Source of the DNA: Pseudochrobactrum asaccharolyticum
Lineage (GTDB): Bacteria > Pseudomonadota > Alphaproteobacteria > Rhizobiales > Rhizobiaceae
Length of the DNA: 64,000 nt
Assembly: GCF_003314995.1 (NCBI RefSeq)
Contig: NZ_QNRH01000005.1
Location: forward strand, 192,353-256,352
Direction of reading: 5' to 3'
Shown here: piece after piece, positions 36,209 through 44,919 of the stretch
Numbering within the stretch: the stretch's first letter is position 1
Layout of the letters: each line of letters opens with the position of its first letter
The notes under the pieces: generated by a model
What the model was told of the DNA's origin: nothing
What the model saw: only the letters and a program-made list of their open reading frames with translations
Databases searched by the model: none
Position numbers and translations under genes: made by a program

Positions 36209-36298
36209 GGAGAGGTGGCCGAGTGGTTGAAGGCGCACGCCTGGAAAGTGTGTATACGGGGAACCGTATCGCGGGTTCGAATCCCGCTCTCTCCGCCA
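36209..36298 (+). tRNA. tRNA-Ser (anticodon GGA)
   Basis: A 90-nt class II tRNA with encoded CCA. Acceptor strands GGAGAGG/TCTCTCC pair with one G-U. The anticodon stem CACGC/GTGTG encloses CTGGAAA, so the anticodon is GGA. It has a long variable arm (TATACGGGGAACCGTAT) and T-arm GCGGGTTCGAATCCCGC. The 3' end is the attachment site of the island that follows. Confidence 0.97.
36279..36298 (+). other. attL core in the tRNA-Ser 3' end
   Basis: GAATCCCGCTCTCTCCGCCA, the last 20 bases of the tRNA gene, recurs at 56878-56897 with one mismatch and more weakly at 53307-53327. An integrase gene starts 92 bp downstream. Confidence 0.85.
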
Positions 36299-36354
36299 TT
36301 TTACTAATATAAGCCATTGAAATCATTGATTTTCCACTTATTCCATTATAAAAT

Positions 36355-36390
36355 GGTACAAAAGGTGGTACAAAAGGTGGTACAAAATCG
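36355..36390 (+). repeat. Three 12-bp direct repeats (GGTACAAAAGGT) at the left island end
   Basis: Two perfect copies and a third ending TCG run straight into the integrase start codon. The same 9-bp core appears twice with a 12-bp period at the right end (56792-56815). Probable integrase arm-type sites or an autoregulatory site. Confidence 0.7.
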
Positions 36391-37731
36391 TTGAAGCGCT
36401 TCTCTCCTGACCTTCCCCATTTATACGTCCGAGGAAAGAACTTTGTCTTTCGTCTCGTCATCCCCGCACATCTGCGAGGTCTAGCCGGAAAAGCAGAATT
36501 TAAAGTCTCTTTAAAAACAAAAGATCATTTAACCGCCTTACGAAAATATGGTGAAGTCGAGCCTTATTATCAAAATCTCATGGAAAAGCTTCGTGCCGGT
36601 GAAACGCTAACCAGCGCCACTGACCTGAGCTATGAAGAAATCGTTAAAATTGCAGAGATGCAGGGTCGGACATACACCCCTCTTGACCAACTCCTCCAAA
36701 ACCCAACTGAGTTTATACAAACTCATACTAACTGGACAAAAGCAGGCAAACCAAAAGGCCGCGAACTTCAGAGTTATTTTGGTACAGCTACACCCACCAT
36801 CAAACTATCCGACCTTGTCACGTTTTATGAAACGGATCAAATACACCTATTGAGTCCATTGAGTGATAGAGAACGCTCTAAAAAGATAAATCCCCTTCAA
36901 AATGCGGTGAAACAGTTAACCGCATTTTTAGGCAAGGATATTGAGCTGGAATCTTTAACGCGCCAACAAACTCGTGATTTTCATAAAAGTTTAAAAGCTA
37001 AGATCGCATCGCAGGAAATTAAGGCGAACACTGCAAGTAAATATATCACGCATATGCGCGTCTTAATCAAAACCTATAAGCTCGCTCACGATGACGAGAG
37101 TGAAACAGTTTTTGATGGTTTGAATTTTATAGCTGAAGATAATGCACGCCCACCATTCTCTATAGATTTCTTGAATGAACGCTGGTTCAAAGAAGATGTA
37201 TTCGCAACACTGAACCCATGCGCTAAAGCCCTATTGTTTGCAGTGATTGATACAGGCTGCTCATTTAAAGAACTATGCGGCCTTAATCCTGATCATGAGA
37301 TCAAATTAAGCGCTACGGTTCCCCATATCATCATTCAAGAAAATCAGAACCGACAACTAAAGACTGCACACCGCAAGCGTATAATCCCACTCGTCGGTTA
37401 TTCTTTGAGGTCTTTCCAAGACTTCCCACATGGCTTCACCAAATATGCTACTGGTAATGGCCCATCCAATGCGTCTGGACTGATAAATAAATTCATGAAG
37501 AACAATGGACTTTTGGAAACTGACGAACATGCCATCTACAGTCTGCGGCATACGTTTAAAGATCGCATGCGAAGACATCGCATACCGGAAGAATTACAGC
37601 ATTATCTCATGGGGCACAAAGATCATGGTATGGGGTCTCGTTATGGACATGGTTATCCCCTTGAAGAAATCGTGACATATATGCAACATGTCAGCAAAGA
37701 TTGGAAATATTTGTCCTTGAACGACAAGTAA
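36391..37731 (+). CDS. Tyrosine-type site-specific integrase
   Basis: A 446-residue phage-type integrase starting with TTG (MKRFSPDLPHLYVRGKNFVFR), with a DUF6538-like N-terminus and a C-terminal catalytic domain. Box II is IYSLRHTFKDR (Arg386), with GHK near 409 and the expected Tyr in SRYGHGY (Tyr418). The first catalytic Arg, expected in a TGARPSEL-like stretch, is not visible: residues 288-295 read TGCSFKEL, with Ser at the Arg position. The island may therefore be immobile, or another Arg may serve. It directly follows tRNA-Ser, its likely target. Confidence 0.9.
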   Translation: MKRFSPDLPHLYVRGKNFVFRLVIPAHLRGLAGKAEFKVSLKTKDHLTALRKYGEVEPYYQNLMEKLRAGETLTSATDLSYEEIVKIAEMQGRTYTPLDQLLQNPTEFIQTHTNWTKAGKPKGRELQSYFGTATPTIKLSDLVTFYETDQIHLLSPLSDRERSKKINPLQNAVKQLTAFLGKDIELESLTRQQTRDFHKSLKAKIASQEIKANTASKYITHMRVLIKTYKLAHDDESETVFDGLNFIAEDNARPPFSIDFLNERWFKEDVFATLNPCAKALLFAVIDTGCSFKELCGLNPDHEIKLSATVPHIIIQENQNRQLKTAHRKRIIPLVGYSLRSFQDFPHGFTKYATGNGPSNASGLINKFMKNNGLLETDEHAIYSLRHTFKDRMRRHRIPEELQHYLMGHKDHGMGSRYGHGYPLEEIVTYMQHVSKDWKYLSLNDK

Positions 37732-37786
37732 GATGCGCACGCAAGATAAATACTTTTGTTAGCAACTCACTGCAGGTCAATCACCC

Positions 37787-37809
37787 TCATCACGTATTTA
37801 TCGTGATGA
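37787..37809. repeat. Hairpin TCATCACG / CGTGATGA
   Basis: Perfect 8-bp arms around TATTTAT, which itself is an inverted copy of the GATAAATA motif. No T run follows, so it is not an ordinary terminator for the integrase. Confidence 0.65.
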
Positions 37810-37846
37810 AGACCTGAGTCAGTAGTGCATAACAGAAGGGACTTAG

Positions 37847-37864
37847 ATGCATTGATCAATGCAT
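37847..37864. repeat. Perfect 18-bp palindrome ATGCATTGATCAATGCAT
   Basis: Self-complementary over its full length and followed at once by GATAAATAC. It covers the start codon of the 55-residue open frame, so it could be an operator for that gene or part of an origin. Confidence 0.7.
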
Positions 37865-38026
37865 GATAAATACAAGCACATCGACCTCGAGAGTTTGAAA
37901 GCAAAACTGCAGGAAGTCGGGGACGTACTTCGAGCCAATAATGACCATAAAGGCTTTAGTCTAATCACTGCAGAATGGAACGCAGTGAAAGCCTATGAAA
38001 ACTCTATGGCAGCACCGTGGGATTAA
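37859..38026 (+). CDS. Possible 55-residue protein
   Basis: ATG at 37859 opens 55 codons to TAA (MHDKYKHIDLESLKAKLQEV, later SLITAEWNAVKAYEN, ending APWD). The product is hydrophilic with amphipathic helices and reads like a small DNA-binding or regulatory protein, but I do not recognise it. The Shine-Dalgarno is poor (AGAAGGG 18 bases upstream), and the start lies inside an 18-bp palindrome. Confidence 0.4.
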   Translation: MHDKYKHIDLESLKAKLQEVGDVLRANNDHKGFSLITAEWNAVKAYENSMAAPWD

Positions 38027-38336
38027 CACGCCTCCCGTAATTCAAGCGTATTCTTTGCCTTTGCATACAATTCAAAGGCAACGCATTAAACTGCGAAAAT
38101 CGATAAATAAAGATGCAAAGGCCTCTTACCTCTGCATTCATTCTCAATCACAGAATGATAAATAAGAGTAGATGGCTCGGTAATGAACAATAATGTAAGT
38201 GACCTACACAACTGTAGCGCTTAACAGTTCCTTATCCACCACAAATCAACATCCAGCAACTTAAATAGGCTCTCTTAGCTCTGCTTCGAGGCCAATGAAT
38301 AGTATTGCCAAAAGCACAAGAAAAGGAATTTAAAAC

Positions 38337-38978
38337 GTGCATAACAACAATGAAAATGTGCGTAACGCTGAAGTTACACACGTTCTAAACTTAATAAATG
38401 CTTATCAAGGTTATCAGTACAGTGCTACTTCGATAGACACCACATGCATATATGAGTTTACAGGCCATTTACAGCCAACGAGTTGGAACTCAACAAACAT
38501 ACAGTTTTCTATTGGTAAGAAAAATAATCATCTACATCATCAAATATGCCGATCACTGGTTGGCAATAATTACAAAAAGTTATTCAAACATCGCGTGCAA
38601 CCAATGATGATATGTTTTTATGATCAAGAAGGCAGTCGATATGGGGTTAGTTCTAAGCAATGTGAATTCCCTCACATCCACGGGTTATTGATTATACACC
38701 CCTCTACAAAAGAGAATTTTATGAAAATAGTAGAGGTAGACAACAACAATCGATTACGCCTGAAAACAAAAAATTCAAACTTCAGACAAGTAACTTTCGG
38801 TCCTGTTTACGGCGATATAGAAGGAATAAAAAAATTCATAGATTACTGTTATAAAAGCAACAGGATTAAAGCCAGAAGGGGTGAAAACATCTTTACAGAT
38901 GGAGTTTATCCTGAAAACGCCTCATGGGATAAATACTTCGATAATATACCTAATGCTGAATTATACAAATATCATTAA
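38337..38978 (+). CDS. HUH-type Rep/relaxase-like protein (putative)
   Basis: A 213-residue protein starting with GTG. Residues 111-116 read FPHIHG, a His-hydrophobic-His motif after a beta-rich segment (QPMMICFYD). Residues 170-173 are Tyr-Cys-Tyr-Lys in FIDYCYKSN, matching the YxxK nucleophile motif of HUH endonucleases. Spacing and order (HUH, then Tyr) fit rolling-circle Rep proteins. Codon use is AT-rich and unlike the core genome. It may replicate or mobilise the island; the upstream region has iteron-like repeats. Family assignment rests on the two motifs only. Confidence 0.6.
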   Translation: MHNNNENVRNAEVTHVLNLINAYQGYQYSATSIDTTCIYEFTGHLQPTSWNSTNIQFSIGKKNNHLHHQICRSLVGNNYKKLFKHRVQPMMICFYDQEGSRYGVSSKQCEFPHIHGLLIIHPSTKENFMKIVEVDNNNRLRLKTKNSNFRQVTFGPVYGDIEGIKKFIDYCYKSNRIKARRGENIFTDGVYPENASWDKYFDNIPNAELYKYH

Positions 38979-39141
38979 TTCCGCCATCAGAGAGAGATGA
39001 GATGTAAAAAAGACATCCCATTTTAAGGCACCACATAAGTTTTGTTTGCCGCGCATCTTCATTAGTTACACTTTAAGACACCTCTATTTTCCTTTATTCA
39101 AAAATCAGAAGTGCTGACATTTTCATTCATTGTGAATCTCG

Positions 39142-39207
39142 AATGTCAAACGACTAACAAATCGTTTGACATTTTCCATATATCCATTATTCTAGATATA
39201 TGGAAAA
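39142..39207. promoter_or_regulatory. ArsR operator and promoter region
   Basis: Two perfect inverted repeats in tandem. AATGTCAAACGA with TCGTTTGACATT (spacer 8) at 39142-39173, and TTTTCCATATATC with GATATATGGAAAA (spacer 10) at 39172-39207. The second runs over the arsR start codon, so bound repressor would block initiation of its own operon. Confidence 0.75.
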
Positions 39208-39562
39208 TGAAACAGCAATCACGGCACTAGCAGCCTTAGCACAGACCACACGACTGGAAACCTTCCGGCTACTGGTCAAACACGAACCGAACGGTTTACC
39301 GGCAGGTGAACTGGCAAGTGCATTGGATGTACCTCAAAACACGATGTCAGCCCACCTGTCCACGCTGTCCCGTGCAGGATTGATCAAAGGGGAACGTCAG
39401 AGCCGGTCGATCATCTACCGCGCTGATCTTGATGCATTTCGGGAACTGACGCTTTTCATGATCAAGGATTGTTGTGGCGGCAGTGAAGAACTCTGCACTC
39501 CCCTTATCCAGAGTCTTACGCCCTGCTGTACGTCAAAGGAGCAGCCGGATCATCCAGTCTGA
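39200..39562 (+). CDS. arsR: ArsR-family arsenic-responsive repressor
   Basis: A 120-residue winged-helix repressor. The recognition region is VPQNTMSAHLSTLSRAGLIKGERQSRSIIYRAD. Cysteines suited to As(III) binding occur in the C-terminal part (KDCCGG, Cys in ELCTPL, and PCCTSK) and not in the classical ELCVCDL helix, as in other ArsR types. It opens the ars operon, and strong inverted repeats lie over its promoter. It should release the operon when arsenite binds. Confidence 0.92.
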   Translation: MENETAITALAALAQTTRLETFRLLVKHEPNGLPAGELASALDVPQNTMSAHLSTLSRAGLIKGERQSRSIIYRADLDAFRELTLFMIKDCCGGSEELCTPLIQSLTPCCTSKEQPDHPV

Positions 39563-39654
39563 ATCCTCCTGCATAACAATCTGAAATTCTCTGATTATCA
39601 CATTTAATTAAGGCTGGTTTCGTTCCATGGCATGAAACCGGCCAAGGAAAAGTC

Positions 39655-40704
39655 ATGTCTGTGTTTGAACGATATCTAACACTCTGGGTTGCCCTATGTA
39701 TCATCATAGGGATTGCCTTGGGGCATTTGTTTCCCGCAGCCTTCCATATGGTCGGGGCAGCCGAGATCGCTAAAGTCAATATACCCGTTGCCATCCTCAT
39801 CTGGCTGATGATCATTCCCATGCTGCTTAAAATCGACTTCTCAGCGATGCGTCAAGTCGGCCAGCATTGGCGTGGCATCAGCGTGACACTCTTCGTCAAC
39901 TGGGCGGTTAAACCCTTCTCTATGGCCTTGCTGGGCTGGCTATTCATCGGCTGGCTGTTCCGGCCATATCTCCCGCAAGACCAAATTGACTCTTACATAG
40001 CGGGTCTGATTATTCTTGCTGCAGCACCATGCACAGCAATGGTCTTTGTCTGGTCAAACCTGATTAAGGGTGAACCACATTTCACATTGTCTCAGGTGGC
40101 GCTGAATGACGCAATCATGGTCATTGCCTTTGCGCCGATTGTCGGGCTGCTCTTAGGTTTGTCTGCAATCACCGTACCGTGGAATACACTGATTTTCTCA
40201 GTGGTTTTGTACATCATCTTTCCCGTCATCATCGCACAACTGATACGACATAGCCTGCTCTCTAAGAATGATGGCCAGTCCTTAAACAAACTGCTGAAAG
40301 CATTACAGCCACTATCGCTGGTCGCACTTCTTGCTACGCTTGTTTTGCTCTTTGGTTTTCAGGGAGAACAGATCATCGCCCAGCCTCTGATCATCGCCAT
40401 GCTTGCTGTACCGATCCTGATCCAAGTCTATTTCAACTCCGGTCTGGCCTATATCCTGAACCGGATGTCCGGCGAACAACATTGTATTGCTGGCCCGTCT
40501 GCAATGATCGGCGCTTCAAATTTCTTCGAATTAGCCGTTGCCGCCGCGATCAGCCTTTTCGGTTTCAGCTCCGGTGCCGCCCTTGCAACTGTTGTCGGCG
40601 TATTGGTGGAAGTCCCAGTTATGCTCTCCGTTGTCTGGATCGTGAACCGGTCTAAAGGCTGGTACGAACAAGGCAATAATCAAACCAAAACAGGTGATAT
40701 CTGA
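39655..40704 (+). CDS. acr3: Arsenite efflux permease Acr3
   Basis: A 349-residue ten-helix inner-membrane permease of the Acr3 (BART) family that exports As(OH)3. The conserved Cys in AAAPCTAMVFVWS, needed in Acr3 proteins, and NDAIMVIAFAP are present. It shares the stop/start region with arsC (one-base overlap at 40704), so it is in the ars operon. Confidence 0.93.
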   Translation: MSVFERYLTLWVALCIIIGIALGHLFPAAFHMVGAAEIAKVNIPVAILIWLMIIPMLLKIDFSAMRQVGQHWRGISVTLFVNWAVKPFSMALLGWLFIGWLFRPYLPQDQIDSYIAGLIILAAAPCTAMVFVWSNLIKGEPHFTLSQVALNDAIMVIAFAPIVGLLLGLSAITVPWNTLIFSVVLYIIFPVIIAQLIRHSLLSKNDGQSLNKLLKALQPLSLVALLATLVLLFGFQGEQIIAQPLIIAMLAVPILIQVYFNSGLAYILNRMSGEQHCIAGPSAMIGASNFFELAVAAAISLFGFSSGAALATVVGVLVEVPVMLSVVWIVNRSKGWYEQGNNQTKTGDI

Positions 40705-41117
40705 TGTCCGTTACAATCTATCACAACCCTAAATGCGGAACTTCACGCAACACACTCGCTATGATCCGCGCCAGCGGTGAAGAGCCTGTCATCATTGAAT
40801 ATCTGCAAACACCGCTATCCAAAGAACAGTTGTCAGAACTTGTTGCTGCCATGAAAATTTCCGTGCGGGATTTGCTGCGGGAAAAAGGCACGCCTTTTGC
40901 CGAACTGGATTTAGCCAATACGAAATGGTCAGACGATCAGTTGCTGGATTTCATTGTGCAACATCCGATTCTGATGAACAGACCGGTTGTGGCCACACCT
41001 CGTGGCACAGCCCTTTGTCGCCCGTCAGAACGTGTTCTTGATCTTCTGGAAAATCCCGCTGTCAACTTTACCAAAGAAGACGGGGAGCAGATCACCTATG
41101 AGCAAAAGGACAGATAA
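40704..41117 (+). CDS. arsC: Arsenate reductase, glutaredoxin-coupled
   Basis: A 137-residue ArsC of the E. coli plasmid R773 type that reduces arsenate to arsenite for export. Starts [20 protein letters not shown] with the catalytic Cys in KCGTSRN; later [17 protein letters not shown] carries the conserved Arg residues. Its start overlaps the acr3 stop by one base, and arsH follows after two bases. Confidence 0.95.
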   Translation: MSVTIYHNPKCGTSRNTLAMIRASGEEPVIIEYLQTPLSKEQLSELVAAMKISVRDLLREKGTPFAELDLANTKWSDDQLLDFIVQHPILMNRPVVATPRGTALCRPSERVLDLLENPAVNFTKEDGEQITYEQKDR

Positions 41118-41119
41118 TC

Positions 41120-41824
41120 GTGACACTGCCCAATCTTGACCTGCAGGCGTATCGTGCGCCCGATTACGATAAGCTCCAAGCACCTTTACTGACACATAAG
41201 CCTCGTATCCTGCTTCTATACGGGTCGCTTAGAGAACGTTCTTACAGCCGCTTTTTAACACTGGAAGCACAGCGCCTGCTGGAATTTATGGGGGCAGAAA
41301 CACGAATATATCATGCTGACGGCCTGCCATTGCCAGATGACAGCACTGCTGATCACAGTAAGGTTCAGGAGTTGCGGGAAGCAATGGTATGGTCAGAAGG
41401 GCAAGTCTGGACCAGCCCTGAACGCCACGGCGCTATGAGTGCGGTCATGAAATCACAAATTGATTGGATACCTTTAGCGGGCGGCTCTGTACGCCCGACG
41501 CAAGGCCGCACACTGGCGCTGATGCAGGTTTCCGGCGGCTCGCAGTCTTTCAATGCTTTGAACCAAATGCGTGTACTCGGTCGATGGATGCGCATGATTA
41601 CAATCCCCAACCAATCATCAGTCGCCAAAGCATGGCAGGAGTTTGATGAAGCCGGACGCATGAAACCCTCTTCATTTTATGAAAGGGTTGTCGATGTTAT
41701 GGAAGAACTCATCAAATTCACTATCCTGACACGGGGCATTTCTGACCACTTGACCGACCGTTACAGTGAACGGAAGGAAGCCACAGAGAAACTGGAAACC
41801 CATGTTTCGTTGAAATCCATATGA
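41120..41824 (+). CDS. arsH: ArsH, NADPH-dependent FMN organoarsenical oxidoreductase
   Basis: A 234-residue flavodoxin-fold protein starting with GTG. The FMN phosphate loop [13 protein letters not shown] and the conserved [23 protein letters not shown] are diagnostic. ArsH oxidises trivalent methylated or aromatic arsenicals to the less toxic pentavalent forms. The stop overlaps the start of the MFS gene (ATGA). A decayed copy of its 3' third lies outside the island at 57201-57415. Confidence 0.94.
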   Translation: MTLPNLDLQAYRAPDYDKLQAPLLTHKPRILLLYGSLRERSYSRFLTLEAQRLLEFMGAETRIYHADGLPLPDDSTADHSKVQELREAMVWSEGQVWTSPERHGAMSAVMKSQIDWIPLAGGSVRPTQGRTLALMQVSGGSQSFNALNQMRVLGRWMRMITIPNQSSVAKAWQEFDEAGRMKPSSFYERVVDVMEELIKFTILTRGISDHLTDRYSERKEATEKLETHVSLKSI

Positions 41825-43026
41825 CCGATCATCGCCTTCCTGCTTATGCAATCCTGAGCCTTGGCCTCACACAAATCATTGGCTACGGCACACTCTACTA
41901 TTCATTCAGTGTGCTGGCTCCGTCTATTGCGGATGGCTATCAGGCAACTACGGAATGGGTTTATGGGATATTGTCCATAGCCCTGCTAGCAGGTGGTGTG
42001 CTGGCACCTTGGCTGGGCAAACTCATTGATCGCTTAGGTGCCGCACAAATTATGACAGTCGGCTCTGCGTTTGCAGCCCTTGCTCTCATACTTTGCGCAA
42101 CATCCCCCAATTCGCTGGCGTTCATTGTAACGCTTACAGTCGTGGAGATTGCAGCCAATCTTGTACAATACGGAGCCGCCTTTGCACTGCTTGTGCAGAT
42201 CAAACCAGTGGTTGCCCAGCGCAGCATTGTCTATCTGACACTGATAGCCGGTTTTGCATCCACCATCTTCTGGCCACTCACATCATTACTACTGCAATGG
42301 CTGACATGGCAGCAAATCTATCTGGTCTTTGCCGGTCTCCATCTGGTGATATGCCTGCCGCTGCATTATTCCCTGACACGCACTAGTAAAACAATTCATG
42401 ACCAACGTAAGAATGACGGCAAAGAAATATCTTCTGTAGCTGGCACACTGCCTTTGGCATCAAGACGTAAAGGCTTCGTGGTACTGCTAACAGCATTTTC
42501 CCTGCAGGCACTGATATCCTCTGCAATCCTTGTCCATATGATCCCGCTACTGGCCATATTGGGCTTGGCAAAATCAGCAGCCTTTATTGGCGCAGTGTTC
42601 GGGCCATCGCAAGTCGCCAGCCGCCTGATCAATATGATGGCAGGGAAAGCCCTATCCCCCGTGAACTTAGCCGTCATCGCAGCCTCGTTCATTACCTTAT
42701 CCGTTATGATATTGATGATCGGCGCGCCTTATATCCCTGCGGCGATATTATTCGCCTGCTTGTTTGGTTTCGGCAATGGTTTGTTCAGCATTATAAGCGG
42801 TTCCCTCCCGTTATATTTATTTGGAAGCGCCGGATATGGTGCGATGCAGGGAAAACTGATGTCTGCGAGATTGGTGCTATCTGCCATAGCGCCATTTGCC
42901 ATGGCTTTCGCATTAAAGAATACGAGTGTTTACATCACTCTGGCGATAATCATCGTCGTATCGATAGCGGGAGGCGGTCTGTACTTCATAATAAAGCAAG
43001 GCTTACAGACCAGAGCTTTGAATTGA
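41821..43026 (+). CDS. MFS transporter in the ars operon (ArsK-like)
   Basis: A 401-residue twelve-helix major facilitator. Helix 2-3 loop [11 protein letters not shown] is a variant of the family motif. It overlaps arsH by four bases, so it belongs to the ars operon and probably exports an arsenical. MFS exporters of this kind in Rhizobiales ars operons have been called ArsK; the alternative ArsJ normally comes with a GAPDH gene, which is absent here. The substrate is therefore inferred. Confidence 0.8.
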   Translation: MTDHRLPAYAILSLGLTQIIGYGTLYYSFSVLAPSIADGYQATTEWVYGILSIALLAGGVLAPWLGKLIDRLGAAQIMTVGSAFAALALILCATSPNSLAFIVTLTVVEIAANLVQYGAAFALLVQIKPVVAQRSIVYLTLIAGFASTIFWPLTSLLLQWLTWQQIYLVFAGLHLVICLPLHYSLTRTSKTIHDQRKNDGKEISSVAGTLPLASRRKGFVVLLTAFSLQALISSAILVHMIPLLAILGLAKSAAFIGAVFGPSQVASRLINMMAGKALSPVNLAVIAASFITLSVMILMIGAPYIPAAILFACLFGFGNGLFSIISGSLPLYLFGSAGYGAMQGKLMSARLVLSAIAPFAMAFALKNTSVYITLAIIIVVSIAGGGLYFIIKQGLQTRALN

Positions 43027-43080
43027 GCCTACTACGCGCTTAGTTTGTAAGCTAAGCCACATAACATAGCACATTTCCAA

Positions 43081-43341
43081 TTATTTATATTTTCGCCCCG
43101 CCTTCATTGGCTGTGGTGGCAAAGCATCCTTGTCGGGAACATCAAAAAGCTCACTGACTGTCACTTGCAGTGCATCAGCTAATGCTTCCAGCGTCGAAAT
43201 CGTGACATTCTCCGTGCCCCGCTCAACTCTTCCAACATATGACCTGTCAACATTTGACTCCAAGGCTAGCCGCTCCTGAGAGAAGCCCTTAGCCACACGA
43301 AGTTTCCGTAAATTCCAACCAATAATCTGTCTTGCGTTCAT
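43081..43341 (-). CDS. XRE-family transcriptional regulator
   Basis: An 86-residue protein with one helix-turn-helix domain filling residues 5-65 (NLRKLRVAKGFSQERLALES, then VDRSYVGRVERGTENVTISTL). The tail is basic (KAGRKYK). The frame is open upstream to 43452, but the ATG at 43341 is the family-like start; TATACT upstream at about 43358 could be its -10. It converges on the ars operon and is followed on the other side by a membrane protein gene. Confidence 0.85.
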   Translation of the reverse strand: MNARQIIGWNLRKLRVAKGFSQERLALESNVDRSYVGRVERGTENVTISTLEALADALQVTVSELFDVPDKDALPPQPMKAGRKYK

Positions 43342-43562
43342 AGAACGATTAACAGTATAGACGGCTTGACAATCGACGGACTGATGGGCACATATTAAAT
43401 TTGAACACACGTTAATGAATTCAGTAGGTTCAAATAACGATGTCGGGGGCAAATGAAGTGCAGAACGAAGCGATCACAAGTATCGGGTCAGTCAGCCAAT
43501 CAGCTGCAACCCGTCAGAAACATACACAACACGGCTAAGGTCAGAAAACAGAGGTCGCTTCG

Positions 43563-43877
43563 ATGGCATACCCCATTCAAATGATAGAACCAGTTACCCA
43601 CAAAACAGCAGTCGGTTTTAAAGGAGTATCTTGGACCTGCCTATTCTTTGGTCCATTCCCCGCATTGTTTCGCGGTCATTTCGTTGGCTTCTTAGTCGTC
43701 CTACTTGCCGTTCTATGCACTTTCGGCTTAGCCAGCATTGTGTTCATGTTTGTTTACAACAACTGGCATTACAATTGGCTTGTATCAAAAGGTTTTAACC
43801 CAGCGGGCGCCGCAATGGGCATGGGAATGATGGCCAATCAGAACATGATCAATGTTCATGTCGTCGAAAAACAATAA
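43563..43877 (+). CDS. Small membrane protein (DUF2628-like)
   Basis: A 104-residue protein with a SWTCLFFGPFPALFRGHFVGF segment, two hydrophobic helices and YNNWHYNWLVSKGFNP near the end. The pattern (short soluble start, LFFGPFPALFRG, then helices and a YN..Y..xLxxKGF tail) is that of DUF2628-type inner-membrane proteins, of unknown function. A stand-alone gene inside the island. Confidence 0.7.
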   Translation: MAYPIQMIEPVTHKTAVGFKGVSWTCLFFGPFPALFRGHFVGFLVVLLAVLCTFGLASIVFMFVYNNWHYNWLVSKGFNPAGAAMGMGMMANQNMINVHVVEKQ

Positions 43878-44062
43878 TAAGTCGCTATAAACTAATAATT
43901 TCACAATAATTAAATTAGATAAATTTAATTTATTCAAAATTACATGTGCCATTTAAACAACACAACTAAAATTATAAATACAAATGCAAAAATTAACTAT
44001 TAATTAACCGTAAAATAACTAAATCACATAAACTACGAACAATATGACTTACAGGGATAAAC

Positions 44063-44836
44063 ATGAAAATCTTAGTCATCGCGGCAACCGCACTTTCAAT
44101 TTCCACCACTTTGGCTGTAGCTGCGGACGCTATCGTAGCGCCAGTTATTGAACCAGCGGCTATTACCACAGATTCACCTCGTTGGTTTATTGATGCAGGT
44201 GTCGGCGGCGCATGGTCTAATGCAAGTGCACTCCACTTCATCAATCCAATTGGTACAGCTTTTACTGAAAATGCAGTATCAGGCGACCGCATCCACCTCA
44301 ACGATACCGATAAAAAAGATAGCTCCGTCGCAGCAGTATTTAGCGTAGGCTATATGCTTGCCCCTAACTACTACGTTAAAGGTTCGTATCGTTATTTCGG
44401 TCAACACGACTATAGCGGAAATGCGACCTTCGGTGGCGATGACTACGATCAAGACCTTCGCGTTCGCGCACATGGCGTATTCGTAGGCGCAGGTTATATC
44501 CATGACCTCACAGACCGTTTTTACCTAGATGCATTCGGTGAAATCGGCGCGTCTTTCATGAAAGCCTCTGCCAAACAGGGCGAAAACCTTTATCCTGACG
44601 ATTTCGCTTCATTCCCATCTAAAAGCCAGACAAACTTTGCTGGCGGCCTCGGTCTTGGCGTTGGTTATAAAGTTACAGAAAACGTAGACTTCACCGTTAC
44701 AGGCACTTACCACTGGCTCGGCAAAGCTGAAACAAACAAGACACTTAACGTTCAATATATGAATGACGGTGAAATGCTGAAAGCCAAAAACATTGGCGTA
44801 GCAGGTGTTACTGCTGGTATTCGCGTAAAATTCTAA
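44063..44836 (+). CDS. Outer-membrane beta-barrel protein
   Basis: A 257-residue precursor: signal peptide MKILVIAATALSISTTLAVAA, then alternating beta strands (FIDAGVGGAW, YYVKGSYRYFGQHDYSG, VFVGAGYIHDL, GGLGLGVGYKV) and a C-terminal VTAGIRVKF ending in Phe, the outer-membrane assembly signal. It resembles the eight-stranded Omp25/OmpA-like group. Its expression region is AT-rich (43878-44062). Confidence 0.85.
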   Translation: MKILVIAATALSISTTLAVAADAIVAPVIEPAAITTDSPRWFIDAGVGGAWSNASALHFINPIGTAFTENAVSGDRIHLNDTDKKDSSVAAVFSVGYMLAPNYYVKGSYRYFGQHDYSGNATFGGDDYDQDLRVRAHGVFVGAGYIHDLTDRFYLDAFGEIGASFMKASAKQGENLYPDDFASFPSKSQTNFAGGLGLGVGYKVTENVDFTVTGTYHWLGKAETNKTLNVQYMNDGEMLKAKNIGVAGVTAGIRVKF

Positions 44837-44919
44837 TCACTTAAATGGGCAGTTATACTGCCCATTTTCACATCATGCTTTGACATGAAAACCTATTCGC
44901 AAAATCACAAGAGAACATC

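Larger units (their letters stand above)
37732..38336. promoter_or_regulatory. Iteron- and palindrome-rich region upstream of the HUH-type gene
   Basis: About 600 bp. The 8-mer GATAAATA occurs at 37745, 37865, 38102 and 38157 and inverted at 37794-37802, with an identical base to its left each time. There is also an eight-bp-arm hairpin at 37787-37809 and an 18-bp perfect palindrome at 37847-37864 that abuts one iteron. The layout is that of a replication origin or nick region for the downstream Rep-like protein, by inference. One small open frame (37859-38026) is listed separately. Confidence 0.55.

Noticed and set aside
36355..36390. Reading the GGTACAAAA repeats as a short CRISPR array
   Set aside because: Units are 12 bp with no spacers and no cas genes are present; arm-type sites fit better.
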